Assembly (NCBI GenBank): GCA_963711675.1
Contig: CAVQFB010000013.1
Span: 62,001-126,000 of the forward strand
DNA: 64,000 nucleotides
Reading direction: 5' to 3'
Source: CAVQFB01 sp963711675
GTDB lineage: Bacteria > Acidobacteriota > Terriglobia > Terriglobales > Acidobacteriaceae
Made by a program: the position numbers and the translations under genes. How positions within the stretch are numbered: position 1 is the stretch's first letter; each line of letters opens with the position of its first letter. Below, one piece after another: positions 46,241-54,495 of the stretch. The notes under the pieces were generated by a model that was given only the letters and a program-made list of their open reading frames with translations, had not been told where the DNA came from and made no database searches.

Positions 46241-47053
46241 ATGGTCCTTACGATGCGCCATCCCGCGGTTGCGGGACGCTTCTATCCCGGTAACCCACAG
46301 GTGCTCCTTGCTGACATAGAGTCCTACACTTCGCCTCGCGAGAAAACGATTCGAGCTATCGGCTGTGTCGTGCCCCACGCGGGCTACATGTACTCCGGAC
46401 ACGTCGCTGGCGCGGTCTATGCGCGTCTCGACATTCCCCGGCGTTGCATCCTGATGTGCCCGAATCACACCGGCATGGGACGCCCTCTTTCCATCATGAG
46501 CGAAGGGGCTTGGGAGACACCGCTAGGCGCAGTGAACATTGATTCCGAACTCGCGTCCACGCTGAAAGACAGCTGTTCGCTGCTTGCCGAGGATTCGGAA
46601 GCCCACCGATCCGAGCACGCCGCCGAAGTCCAACTGCCGTTCCTGCAGGCGCGCCGGCCGGACCTGACTTTTGTGCCCATCGCGCTCGGCACCGGACACT
46701 TCGAGAGTCTCGCAGCTCTGGGCGACGCCATTGCCGATGTAACCGCCGCGCAATGCGAGCCGGTGATGATCATCGCCTCGAGCGACATGAACCACTACGA
46801 AGCCGATGCCATCACTCGCGTCAAGGATCGCAAGGCGATCGATCGCATCCTCGCCCTCGATCCGCGCGGCCTTTACGAAACTGTCGTCAAAGAAAACATC
46901 AGCATGTGTGGAGTTGGTCCTACCGTGGCGATGCTGACCGCAGCTAGAAAGCTGGGCGCAACTTCCGCCGAGTTGATCCGCTACGCCACCTCCGGGGATG
47001 TCTCCGGAGACCGCAACCTGGTGGTCGGCTACGCCGGCGTTGCCGTGCGGTAG
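46241..47053 (+). CDS. Memo / AmmeMemoRadiSam-B family protein
   Basis: A 270-residue Memo-fold protein. The conserved histidine and acid pocket is represented by CVVPHAGYMYSGHVAGA (about residues 44-60), LMCPNHTGMG (about 72-81), SEHAAEVQLPFLQ (about 127-139) and ASSDMNHYE (about 183-191). The fold resembles extradiol dioxygenases. Bacterial copies are often encoded with an AMMECR1 protein and a radical SAM enzyme (AmmeMemoRadiSam), neither of which is adjacent here. A good AAGGAG precedes the ATG. It is probably cytoplasmic; the reaction is not firmly established. Confidence 0.9.
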   Translation: MVLTMRHPAVAGRFYPGNPQVLLADIESYTSPREKTIRAIGCVVPHAGYMYSGHVAGAVYARLDIPRRCILMCPNHTGMGRPLSIMSEGAWETPLGAVNIDSELASTLKDSCSLLAEDSEAHRSEHAAEVQLPFLQARRPDLTFVPIALGTGHFESLAALGDAIADVTAAQCEPVMIIASSDMNHYEADAITRVKDRKAIDRILALDPRGLYETVVKENISMCGVGPTVAMLTAARKLGATSAELIRYATSGDVSGDRNLVVGYAGVAVR

Positions 47054-47099
47054 TTCAGCGACACGCCCTGAAACGCTTCCAACATCGCAGCCACTTCAC

Positions 47100-47125
47100 A
47101 AAAAAAGGCGGCCCCGAAGGCCGCC
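47100..47125 (-). terminator. Intrinsic terminator of the FecR-domain gene
   Basis: GGCGGCC (47107-47113) and GGCCGCC (47119-47125) flank a 5-nt loop. On the minus strand a run of seven T (47106-47100) follows. It can also end the convergent memo-type transcript, though that side lacks a T tract. Confidence 0.85.
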
Positions 47126-47145
47126 TTGATCCTGCATCCCTGGTA

Positions 47146-47300
47146 CTAGTGATGCGATGAGGAAGAGTGCGAAGAAGACGAAGAGGAATGCGATGACGAC
47201 GAAGAGGAATGCGATGACGAATGTCCGCCCGACGACCCAGAGCTGCTGTGACCAAAGCTGCTATGACCAAAGCTGCTATGAGAAGTCATCCCTCCGTGTG
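47146..47300 (-). repeat. Tandem repeats encoding the Ser/His tail
   Basis: Within the gene's 3' end the plus-strand text repeats GAAGAGGAATGCGATGAC (47179-47220 region, two copies) and GACCAAAGCTGCTATG (47250-47282, two copies). These encode SSSSSSH- and HSSFG-type units, so copy number may vary. Confidence 0.6.
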
Positions 47301-48555
47301 TCCACCCTCCGAATGACCCGAAACTGTTCGGCGACGCCATCGCCGACCGGAAACCCGAGCTGGTGTGAATCGTGGCCGTTCCCTTCTGAGCCGCCTGATG
47401 CGAAGCCTTGGCTAGATCGCTCACGGCTCCGCGCGGGATGCCCAGTCCGGCCGAACCTTCAGCGATCATGATTCGCCGTGGTGGACCGCCTACCGGAAAC
47501 ACCGGCCCCTTTCCTACCGTAACCGTGCCGTGCCCTGGCACCGTTGGCGGCTGTGGCAGTCCTGCGCGCGCCGGAGGATTCGTAACCGTGGGCACCGGCT
47601 GCCAGCTGCTGAAGCCACCAGGCTGCCAGCCCCAACCGTAGCCGGGCACGAACATCCAGTTGCCGTAGTAGTAAGGCATCCAACCCCACGGGTATGCGGA
47701 AACGAATGCGTAGCCAAATCCCGGATACCACATCCACGCCCCGTTGCCGAATGGATCCCACCCCTGATTCGCGAAGTAGGGCTGCCAGAAATAACCGTAT
47801 CCCGGCGCGTTGTAGTAGTTGCCGTAGTAGTTCAGGTCGCTGACGCCGTACCCGTACGGAATCGAAGGTCCGTTATTGGCCGCGTTGTAATACTTTTCGT
47901 GATACTGAACCTGCTGCTTGTCCCACTCGTCGTAGGGGCCAGGCTCGATCTCCTTGGTCAGCTTGTAGCGATCGTCGTTGGTCAGATCGAACAGCACGCT
48001 CTGCTCTTTCTCCACTTCGACGCTGCCCGCAGGCCCCTTCACCTCGAGGTCACCCTTGAACACTGCAAGTTCTGCTTGGGCGTCGTCCAGTTGGATTCGG
48101 AAATGCGCGGGCTTCGTCAGGGTCGCGCTCTCATGTCCGAAGTTGACCGTGAATTCGTCCTCAGCCTTGCCCTGGAAACTCACGTAGGCCGTGCCCTTCT
48201 CCACGTCGACCGTCGTCAGCTTTGCGCCCGAATCGCGCAGCGAGAGCTGGCTAAAGGTCGCCTTCGTATCTGGGACGATGTGAAGGACGCTGCCATCCTC
48301 AAACTCCACCTCGCCGCGCGCGCCCTCTTTGGCCCAGATCTTCATGCCCTCGGTAATGGGCATGTTAAGAAATGCCTTCTCATAGCCCTGGCCAACGTTG
48401 CGATCGACCTGAATGGTTCCTTCCACATCGCTGAGGCGCACGATGCGCGCCCGCGAATCTGCCAGCGCCGGGATCGCAGCCAACAAGCACCCGAGTACCA
48501 CCAACACCAACGCTCTCTTTCCCAGCTCTTCCGTCGACATCTTTCGTAGCGACAT
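47146..48555 (-). CDS. Secreted FecR-domain protein with aromatic-rich middle and Ser/His tail
   Basis: A 469-residue exported protein from ATG 48555, with a signal peptide (RALVLVVLGCLLAAIPALA). Residues about 35-200 hold a FecR-like beta domain (ARIVRLSDVEGTIQVDRNVG, GMKIWAKEGARGEVEFEDGS, HFRIQLDD). Residues about 230-330 are unusually rich in Tyr, Trp, Gly and Pro (YGYFWQPYFANQGWDPFGN, WGWMPYYYGNWMFVPGYG), like DUF6600-type proteins. The last 70 residues are almost only Ser, His and Gly. FecR domains usually regulate sigma factors, but no anti-sigma transmembrane layout or sigma gene is present. A surface or matrix role is more likely. Confidence 0.85.
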   Translation of the reverse strand: MSLRKMSTEELGKRALVLVVLGCLLAAIPALADSRARIVRLSDVEGTIQVDRNVGQGYEKAFLNMPITEGMKIWAKEGARGEVEFEDGSVLHIVPDTKATFSQLSLRDSGAKLTTVDVEKGTAYVSFQGKAEDEFTVNFGHESATLTKPAHFRIQLDDAQAELAVFKGDLEVKGPAGSVEVEKEQSVLFDLTNDDRYKLTKEIEPGPYDEWDKQQVQYHEKYYNAANNGPSIPYGYGVSDLNYYGNYYNAPGYGYFWQPYFANQGWDPFGNGAWMWYPGFGYAFVSAYPWGWMPYYYGNWMFVPGYGWGWQPGGFSSWQPVPTVTNPPARAGLPQPPTVPGHGTVTVGKGPVFPVGGPPRRIMIAEGSAGLGIPRGAVSDLAKASHQAAQKGTATIHTSSGFRSAMASPNSFGSFGGWTHGGMTSHSSFGHSSFGHSSSGSSGGHSSSHSSSSSSHSSSSSSHSSSSHH

Positions 48556-48735
48556 AAAGGCTCCTGGGACTCGTCCCCTAACTATTAGAACACCAACGGG
48601 ACGCCCAAGTTGTCTCATTATTTTAATGTTCTTTACAGGTCTTTACAGGATTGTGCACCCGTGGACGATACCGCCGAGTACGGTAAAGGCCATGGCTGGC
48701 AAGGCCTTGCGCGCAACTAGTCGGCCTGGGACCGG

Positions 48736-50154
48736 TTACTGCTTAGCTGGGTGCGCGTCTCGCGTTCCCAGCCCTACCACCATCGACATGTCTTTGGGAT
48801 AAACCACGTCCCGCCCGCGCGCCAGAAAATGCGAATAAACCGACATCCCCGCGCCGTAAAACCCGAACCCGCTGGTGACGACCCGGGAACGCGCCAGCGC
48901 GGCTACGAGCGTACCGATCAGCTTGAACCCCGAAGCCCCATTCGCCGCGCCTCCCCCCGCATCTCCGCCACCGCCCCCACTGCGAAAACGATCATGGTCA
49001 GAGTTGACCGATGAAGTGGCCAGGGCCACCGCGATGGCCGTCGTCAAGTATCTGGTCTTGGGGGCAGTCACCTGGGCGCCGCCTTCTGAATCCAGCGTCA
49101 GGTTTTCTCCCTTAGCTACCTCTACCCCCTCTAGGCTGGCCTCAACTCTCTCCTCCAGCCCGCTCGGAGGTACGACCTGATGAAACACGATTCGGAGCTG
49201 TCCATTGCGTCCCATGCGGCGCGCAGGACGTACCTGGAGGACGGAGCCTTTCAGATGACTTCCCTGGGGCAGGAACAACTGATCCGACACAACCAGTGGC
49301 TGGCTGATGACCGCATCGACGAGCGCGCCCTTCTTCGTTGTCGCTGAATTCAACGGCGTGACTAGAACCGCGTGCACCACGCTTCCTGCCGGAGGCGGCG
49401 TCCCGACCGCCGACAGAGATTCCGGCTTCAGCGGCTCGGTGCCAAACTCCAAGGGCTGCTGCAGGTCGGCGTTAAATCCTGTGCCTGAATCCATGTACTG
49501 CGGATGATAGGGCAGCTGCGCCATCGCGAGTCTTTCCAGCCGATGCACCTTGCCAGGCTGGTGAATCTGTTGTTTTGCGCTGTCCCACTGTCGCCTCGCC
49601 TCCTGCTTGGCTTCGCTGACTTTGCGCGACGCCATGTTCTTGCCTGCGTTCTTGATTCCCTGCTTCTCTTTTTCGCCCGCGGGAACGAACTGCAGCACTC
49701 CTGACGCCGGCGACACCACGGTTTGCAACGGAATCTTCCGTCCGTCTGCCAAATGCAATTCGTCAAACTCGACCCGCACCTGACGAGTCGGTGAAAAATT
49801 CGCATTCATGGCCGCAACGGTGCGAGCCGCCTTTGACACGCCTTCGATCGCCGACACTTTCCCCGTGACTTCGCTACCCGTCGGTATCAGCAATTTGTCG
49901 AAGGCGTACACCGGTTCCAGCACTTTTCCGTGAACTGGCTGGCCTACTTCGCGGATGCGCACCTCCTGGTCGAGCGCCACTTTCAGCGGCGTGCCCGCTG
50001 GCACAGTCAGGGGGATCGTCGGGGCTGGCGGAGGAGTGGGGGCAGGCGCGGCCTCCGGCGGAGCTGACGAAGCGGGCCGCTGTTTTAGAACTTGCCCCGA
50101 AGCACCACTGGCACAAATTCCTGCAAGAATGAACGTGCAAAAAACTTGCCGCAT
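48736..50154 (-). CDS. Secreted protein with VirB10/TrbI-like domains
   Basis: A 472-residue exported protein (signal: FCTFILAGICASGASG). A proline/alanine stretch (PEAAPAPTPPPAPTIPL) precedes a beta-rich module VPAGTPLKVALDQEVRI, then PVHGKVLEPVYAFDKLLIPTGSEVTGKVSAI. This pattern is similar to TrbI/VirB10-type OB-like modules that use a basal-value-and-anchor fold. A second related module occurs near residues 240-345. The C-terminal 110 residues are glycine-rich and hydrophobic. A similar module occurs in the lipoprotein at 52699-53745, so the two are distant paralogues. No other type IV secretion gene is present, so a conjugation role is unlikely. Confidence 0.75.
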   Translation of the reverse strand: MRQVFCTFILAGICASGASGQVLKQRPASSAPPEAAPAPTPPPAPTIPLTVPAGTPLKVALDQEVRIREVGQPVHGKVLEPVYAFDKLLIPTGSEVTGKVSAIEGVSKAARTVAAMNANFSPTRQVRVEFDELHLADGRKIPLQTVVSPASGVLQFVPAGEKEKQGIKNAGKNMASRKVSEAKQEARRQWDSAKQQIHQPGKVHRLERLAMAQLPYHPQYMDSGTGFNADLQQPLEFGTEPLKPESLSAVGTPPPAGSVVHAVLVTPLNSATTKKGALVDAVISQPLVVSDQLFLPQGSHLKGSVLQVRPARRMGRNGQLRIVFHQVVPPSGLEERVEASLEGVEVAKGENLTLDSEGGAQVTAPKTRYLTTAIAVALATSSVNSDHDRFRSGGGGGDAGGGAANGASGFKLIGTLVAALARSRVVTSGFGFYGAGMSVYSHFLARGRDVVYPKDMSMVVGLGTRDAHPAKQ

Positions 50155-50362
50155 AGAGATTCCCTAGTCCCGGAGCACGTTCGCCCCGCTGTTATGAAAT
50201 TTTTCACTGGCTGAAATTCTTGGAGTTTGTCCAGGAAACTTTACGAGACCCAACACGTCTCAACTTCGCTTTCCCCGTGTGATGTAACCCCGTTCGGATT
50301 CGTTGCATGACAAAGCTGATGCAGAGCAATCGCGTCGGCAGGGCCACAGATTGTGACTTACT

Positions 50363-51133
50363 CTACGCCTCCAGCTTGAGTTCGTCCAATTCCACAAACT
50401 CCTGCAGGATGGGCTCCGAAGATTTTTCCATCTCGGAGTACGGCCCGGAAAAAAGGACCTTGGCTTCGTGCAGGAAAATTATGCGATTCGCCAGTTTCTT
50501 TGCCAGGCGCATGTCGTGAGTCACGACCACACTCGTCAGGTGAAGCTGCACGTTCAGCCGCTTGATCAGATCGCCCAGCAGGTGCGACATCAGGGGATCC
50601 ACCATGGTCGTGGGTTCGTCGTAGAGCACGCACTCCGGCTGGGCTGACAGGGCGCGTGCGATCGCCACCGAGCGCTTCATTCCCGTCGATAGGTCGGAAG
50701 GCAAAAGATCGCGCATTTCTCTCACGCCGACCATGTCCAGCAAACCGTCGACGATCTGCAGAATCTGGTCTTCCGAAAGATCCCCGCGTTCGCGCAGCGG
50801 AAACGCTACATTTTCTCCGACGCTAAGCGAGTCGAATAGCGCGCCATTCTGAAATACCATCGTGACTTTCTTGCGGATGGGCTCGATCTGGGCTTCGGTG
50901 TAATCCGTGATGTCTTCGCGCGCGACAATTACGCGGCCGGAATCCGGCTTGAGAAATCCCATGATGTGATGCAGTGACACGGACTTGCCCACGCCGCTGC
51001 GTCCCAGGATGCACACCGTCTCTCCGGGCAGCACACTGAAACTCACGTGCTCCAGCACGCGGTTGTCGCCGAAGGCCTTGGAGACATCTTTGAACTCGAT
51101 GTAGGGGTCGGTATTGGGACGCGTCGTCGACAT
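50363..51133 (-). CDS. ABC transporter ATPase, MlaF-like, without adjacent permease
   Basis: A 256-residue ATPase. The Walker A GRSGVGKS is near residue 44, with Q-loop VFQNGALFDSLSV, the signature DLSTGMKRSVAIARAL (about 147-162), Walker B VLYDEPTTMVDP and the H-loop VVTHDMRLAKKL. The LSTGM signature and the FQNGALFDSLSV segment are characteristic of MlaF/Ttg2A proteins that drive phospholipid transport between membranes. A permease (MlaE) and MCE protein normally follow, but none is adjacent here; the nearest neighbours are mobA and the VirB10-like gene. The partner must be elsewhere or the ATPase serves another system. Confidence 0.9.
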   Translation of the reverse strand: MSTTRPNTDPYIEFKDVSKAFGDNRVLEHVSFSVLPGETVCILGRSGVGKSVSLHHIMGFLKPDSGRVIVAREDITDYTEAQIEPIRKKVTMVFQNGALFDSLSVGENVAFPLRERGDLSEDQILQIVDGLLDMVGVREMRDLLPSDLSTGMKRSVAIARALSAQPECVLYDEPTTMVDPLMSHLLGDLIKRLNVQLHLTSVVVTHDMRLAKKLANRIIFLHEAKVLFSGPYSEMEKSSEPILQEFVELDELKLEA

Positions 51134-51216
51134 TCGGTCGTTATTCTGCCGCCAACAGAATTACATCACAAAGATCTTCCATGCTCATCTTTCGCTCTCA
51201 AGAAATCGGAATGACG

Positions 51217-51810
51217 TCACCTCAGTGCCAACAACTCCCGAGCCTTTTCCAGGTCCTCCGGAGTATTCACGTTGTGAAACATCTCTCGCCCGAATCCCCG
51301 CTGCGCGAGCTCCTCTTCCTCCAGAATTCGTACCGGCACGGCCATGAAGAGAGGATCAATCTTGTTCTTGCCCTCAAGCAACGCTCTCTCCGCCACCTCT
51401 GCAAAACTTCTCCGGTAGACCGCGCACAGCGGCTGAAAGTGCCCTCCGCACCGCGGGACTGTAACCGTCGAACTCGACGCCACTGCCTGGGTAACCAGGT
51501 ACTGCAGGAACTCGGGCCTCACCAGCGGAAGGTCGACCGCTAACATGAGATTCAGATCCGCTTGCGAGGCTTTGAGCGCAGCGTGGATGCCGCCCAACGG
51601 CCCATGATCGACGAGAATGTCCTCCACGACAGGGCCGTAGCAAGCGAATTTCTCCCGGTCACCCACCATCTGCACGCCCTCTGCCGCTGTCCCCGCCAGC
51701 TCCAGGGCGTGCGCCAGCAGACTCCTCCCGCCAAGGTCCAGAAATGCCTTATCCCGGCCCATGCGCAGACTCTTCCCGCCTGCAACGACAAATCCCATCA
51801 CACTAGCCAT
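51217..51810 (-). CDS. mobA: Molybdenum cofactor guanylyltransferase
   Basis: A nucleotidyltransferase of 197 residues that attaches GMP to molybdopterin. The signature VVAGGKSLRMGRDKAFL lies at about residues 8-24, with the GTP/Mg aspartates in DHGPLGGIHAAL (about 68-79) and LMLAVDLPLV (about 88-97). FHNVNTPEDLEKA closes the protein. The ATG at 51810 or an in-frame ATG at 51798 are possible; the second matches more closely where the family core begins. The presence of mobA implies bis-MGD enzymes somewhere in the genome. No other cofactor gene is in the window. Confidence 0.92.
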   Translation of the reverse strand: MASVMGFVVAGGKSLRMGRDKAFLDLGGRSLLAHALELAGTAAEGVQMVGDREKFACYGPVVEDILVDHGPLGGIHAALKASQADLNLMLAVDLPLVRPEFLQYLVTQAVASSSTVTVPRCGGHFQPLCAVYRRSFAEVAERALLEGKNKIDPLFMAVPVRILEEEELAQRGFGREMFHNVNTPEDLEKARELLALR

Positions 51811-51958
51811 GACTCATCGTAGTGGTGCGAAGATCGTTCTACGTAACGAAAGACGCGCCTGTCGAAAATCTAACTCTAACCAAACCAACACATTGCAGAA
51901 CGGTCAGCAGCAAAAGTACACGAAAGTAACCTTTTCTTCGCCAGCCTGGCGTTAGATC

Positions 51959-52528
51959 ATGAACTGTTCCTGCACGATATCGGAAGTCCAAATCATGCCG
52001 CAGAAGATTCTAGATGTTCTTATGCTTGGTCGTTGTTCCCACGAATTTTCCTGGCCGCGGCGTGCAGCTGACGGAGAGTATTACCAGGTTTGCCTGGTTT
52101 GCGCTGCGGAGTACAAGTACGACTGGAAGACCATGCGCCGCATCGAGCGCGTGGATCACGTCGCGTCCGAGGCGACCGCCCGGCGCAGCACTCGGTCTCA
52201 CTCCAAGAAACCCACCTGGGTGCCGCGCGCTCGCCGGCTGAAGTTGAACATTCCGGTGCGCTTCCGCGTCAAGAATCTGAGCACCTGGTTTGAGGGCACG
52301 ATTGAAAACATCAGTCAATCCGGAGTGCTTATTCATGCGCCTGACGGCCTGCCGCTGAACGCGTTGGTGGAAATGGTGTTCGAGATGCCAGAGGAAATCT
52401 CGGGGCAAAAGAACAGCAGCGTCCTTTGCCAGGGGCGCATCACGCGCTCGAAAGAGGCCAGAAAAACCGAGGATGGCCTCTCTCTGGCGGCCACGATTCT
52501 CGATTACAAATTCCTGCACCAGAACTGA
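51959..52528 (+). CDS. PilZ-domain protein with N-terminal zinc-ribbon-like motif
   Basis: A 189-residue cytoplasmic protein. The C-terminal part is a PilZ-type beta barrel: RRLKLNIPVRFRV (about residues 93-105), then the NISQSGVLIHAP strand (about 117-128). The c-di-GMP RxxxR residues are only partly evident in the arginine-rich stretch ARRLKL. The N-terminus has Cys and His in CSHEFSWP, then CLVC, an arrangement resembling a small zinc ribbon. The start is ATG 51959, or ATG 51995 inside it. Domain pairing suggests a c-di-GMP-responsive adaptor with an extra metal module, but binding is unproven. Confidence 0.8.
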   Translation: MNCSCTISEVQIMPQKILDVLMLGRCSHEFSWPRRAADGEYYQVCLVCAAEYKYDWKTMRRIERVDHVASEATARRSTRSHSKKPTWVPRARRLKLNIPVRFRVKNLSTWFEGTIENISQSGVLIHAPDGLPLNALVEMVFEMPEEISGQKNSSVLCQGRITRSKEARKTEDGLSLAATILDYKFLHQN

Positions 52529-52698
52529 GCGTGCGGCGTGCTCCCGCCGGGACCGGGCTCGCGTCACAACTATCTTTTCCATATTGGGTTATAACCTGCA
52601 GGTAACGGGTCGGTTCCTGCCCACAATTTTTTTGAATTTGCAGGGTTTCCAGCATCTAAACTAGACAAAAGCCTCACACGAAGCTCAGGAGTGTATCT

Positions 52699-53745
52699 AT
52701 GAAGGCGAGAGTTTATCTTTCCGTATTTCTTCTTACCATGGCGATGGCAATCACCGTGGGTTGCGCGAAGGGTCCCAATGACGCGCAGATTCAAAATGAC
52801 GTGCAGAGCAAGTTCAGCATGGATTCCGGCTTGCAGGGCAAGCAGTTGGGCGTGCAGTCGGCGAGTGGGGTCGTAACCCTGTCAGGCAACGTCGATAATG
52901 ACATTCAGCGGGATGCGGCTGCTCGTTTTGCCTCGTCGACGCCCGGAGTGAAGGAAGTCGTCAACAACCTCCAGGTGACGCCGGCCACCCCGCCGCCGGA
53001 CCAGACGGCGCAGACACCACCGCCGCCACCACCGGCTCCCGAAGAGAAGCCAGCTCCCAAGCCGCGCGCCGCTCGGCATCGCAGCGCTCCGGCTCCGGAG
53101 GCACCTGCTCCCGTGCAGACTCCGGTAACAACAGCCGCTGCGACGCCTCCACCTGCACCGGCTCCTCCGCCACCGCCGCCGCCTCCGCAGAAGGTCACAA
53201 TTCCCGCGGGCACGACTTTGGCGGTGCGCCTGGTCGACACGATTGATTCAGAGAAGAGCACCCAGGGCCAGACGTTCCACGCCACGCTCAATTCCCCTCT
53301 GGCCGTGGAAGGTGACACGGTGATCCCCGCCGGATATGACGTCGAGGGTCACATTGTAAACGTCCAGAGCGCCGGGAAGTTCGCCGGTCAGTCGCTTCTG
53401 GTTCTCCAGCTCGACCGGATTTCGGCGGGCGAGAAGTACTACAACATCCAGACCGATCAATACACCCGCAAGGGATCTTCACGGGGCAAGAACACGGCTG
53501 AGAAGGTTGGTGCGGGCGCGGGTATCGGTGCCATCATCGGCGCCCTTGCCGGCGGCGGAAAAGGTGCCGCGATCGGTGCCGCTGCCGGAGGCGGTCTGGG
53601 TGGCGGCGTTCAGGCCGCAACCAAGGGCCAGCAAATCAAGCTGCCCAGCGAGACCGTGTTGAATTTCACCTTGCAGGCTCCGTTGACGGTTGTGCCCGCA
53701 GCCGGCCCCAATTCCGGTCGGCAGCGGCTTGACGCCAACAATTAG
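52699..53745 (+). CDS. BON-domain lipoprotein with VirB10-like C-terminal domain
   Basis: A 348-residue lipoprotein. The signal and lipobox are LTMAMAITVGC (Cys near residue 22). A BON domain follows (about 30-90, DVQSKFSMDSGLQGKQLG, VTLSGNVDND, GVKEVVNNLQV), which binds membranes or phospholipids in OsmY-type proteins. A proline-rich spacer (about 95-165) leads to a beta module IPAGTTLAVRLVDTIDSEKS and VIPAGYDVEGHIVNV. Then comes a glycine-zipper-like hydrophobic stretch (GAGAGIGAIIGALAGGGKGA). The combination looks like an envelope-spanning protein with a second membrane contact. Its strong terminator shows it ends a transcript. Confidence 0.85.
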   Translation: MKARVYLSVFLLTMAMAITVGCAKGPNDAQIQNDVQSKFSMDSGLQGKQLGVQSASGVVTLSGNVDNDIQRDAAARFASSTPGVKEVVNNLQVTPATPPPDQTAQTPPPPPPAPEEKPAPKPRAARHRSAPAPEAPAPVQTPVTTAAATPPPAPAPPPPPPPPQKVTIPAGTTLAVRLVDTIDSEKSTQGQTFHATLNSPLAVEGDTVIPAGYDVEGHIVNVQSAGKFAGQSLLVLQLDRISAGEKYYNIQTDQYTRKGSSRGKNTAEKVGAGAGIGAIIGALAGGGKGAAIGAAAGGGLGGGVQAATKGQQIKLPSETVLNFTLQAPLTVVPAAGPNSGRQRLDANN

Positions 53746-53766
53746 CAGTTCATATCGGCTTATGCA

Positions 53767-53792
53767 GGGCACGGTCTAACCGTGCCCTTTTT
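53767..53792 (+). terminator. Intrinsic terminator of the BON lipoprotein gene
   Basis: GGGCACGG (53767-53774) and CCGTGCCC (53780-53787) flank a 5-nt loop, followed by TTTTT (53788-53792). It lies 22 bases after the stop. Confidence 0.93.
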
Positions 53793-53841
53793 CATCTCTC
53801 CCCAAAGAACGGGTCCTCTCTGCTAATTTGTCACCCTCGTT

Positions 53842-53857
53842 TGTGACCGGTCTCACA
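53842..53857. promoter_or_regulatory. Perfect CRP/FNR-family binding site upstream of the cytochrome c gene
   Basis: TGTGACCGGTCTCACA is a perfect TGTGA-N6-TCACA dyad, the CRP consensus. It is 79 bases before the ATG. A TACACT at 53879-53884 could be the -10. With a start point about 7 bases after it, the site centre falls near -41, the class II activator position. Confidence 0.65.
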
Positions 53858-53935
53858 TTCCAGCGTGCAATTCCCTCCTACACTTTTTTGTTAGTCGCTT
53901 TCCACTCGTTTTTACGGCAGTCATAGGAGGAAGTT

Positions 53936-54373
53936 ATGAAGCTACGCTACACGCTCGGGTTTATCGCACTCGTGTTCGCAGTTGCGGTAATGGCCGGCGC
54001 TCAGGACCAGGCAGAAAAGACGGTAAAGCATGTTCCCATCAAGCCGACTTCGGCGGCTTCAGGGCAGGAGATGTATACAAACTATTGTGCTGTCTGCCAC
54101 GGCAAAGACGGAAAGGGCGGAGGGCCCGCCGCGGATGCTCTGAAGACTCCGCCAACCGATCTCACCACGCTTGCGAAGAAAAACGGCGGCAAATATCCCG
54201 CGCTCCACGTCACCAGCGTGATTCGCGGCGAGGGTAATCTGCCAGCTCATGGCAGCAAAGACATGCCGGTCTGGGGACCGCTGTTCTGGCATTTGAGTCA
54301 GGGGCATGAGGGCGAAGTTCAGCAGAGAGTGTCGAACCTGGACCACTACATCGAATCCCTGCAGGTGAAGTAA
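53936..54373 (+). CDS. Exported mono-heme cytochrome c
   Basis: A periplasmic electron carrier of 145 residues. The signal peptide is FIALVFAVAVMAGA with likely cleavage near residue 23. The single heme-binding motif is NYCAVCHGKDGKGG (about residues 49-62, CxxCH). The distal methionine ligand is probably in KDMPVWGPLFW (about 111). The class I cytochrome c fold is consistent with the length. A strong AGGAGG precedes the ATG. A CRP-type site and a possible -10 lie upstream, and a long hairpin follows. The gene is alone on its strand, so its redox partners are not shown. Confidence 0.93.
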   Translation: MKLRYTLGFIALVFAVAVMAGAQDQAEKTVKHVPIKPTSAASGQEMYTNYCAVCHGKDGKGGGPAADALKTPPTDLTTLAKKNGGKYPALHVTSVIRGEGNLPAHGSKDMPVWGPLFWHLSQGHEGEVQQRVSNLDHYIESLQVK

Positions 54374-54421
54374 GGAATCGAGAGAGCGTCGAGAACCGCA
54401 GCAGAGGTGCGGTTCGAAGGG

Positions 54422-54456
54422 CGCGCACAGAGGCACTCCTTCTGTGCGCGTTCTCT
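54422..54456. terminator. Long hairpin after the cytochrome c gene
   Basis: CGCGCACAGA (54422-54431) and TCTGTGCGCG (54441-54450) form a perfect 10-bp stem, followed by TTCTCT. It lies between the converging cytochrome c gene and the response-regulator gene. The T tract is weak. Confidence 0.6.
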
Positions 54457-54495
54457 ATTCTCACATCACTTCCGCACCCTTCCCCGGACGCTAGA

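Noticed and set aside
48736..50154. Type IV secretion or conjugation element
   Set aside because: Only one VirB10-like protein is present, with no relaxase, coupling protein or other VirB genes nearby.
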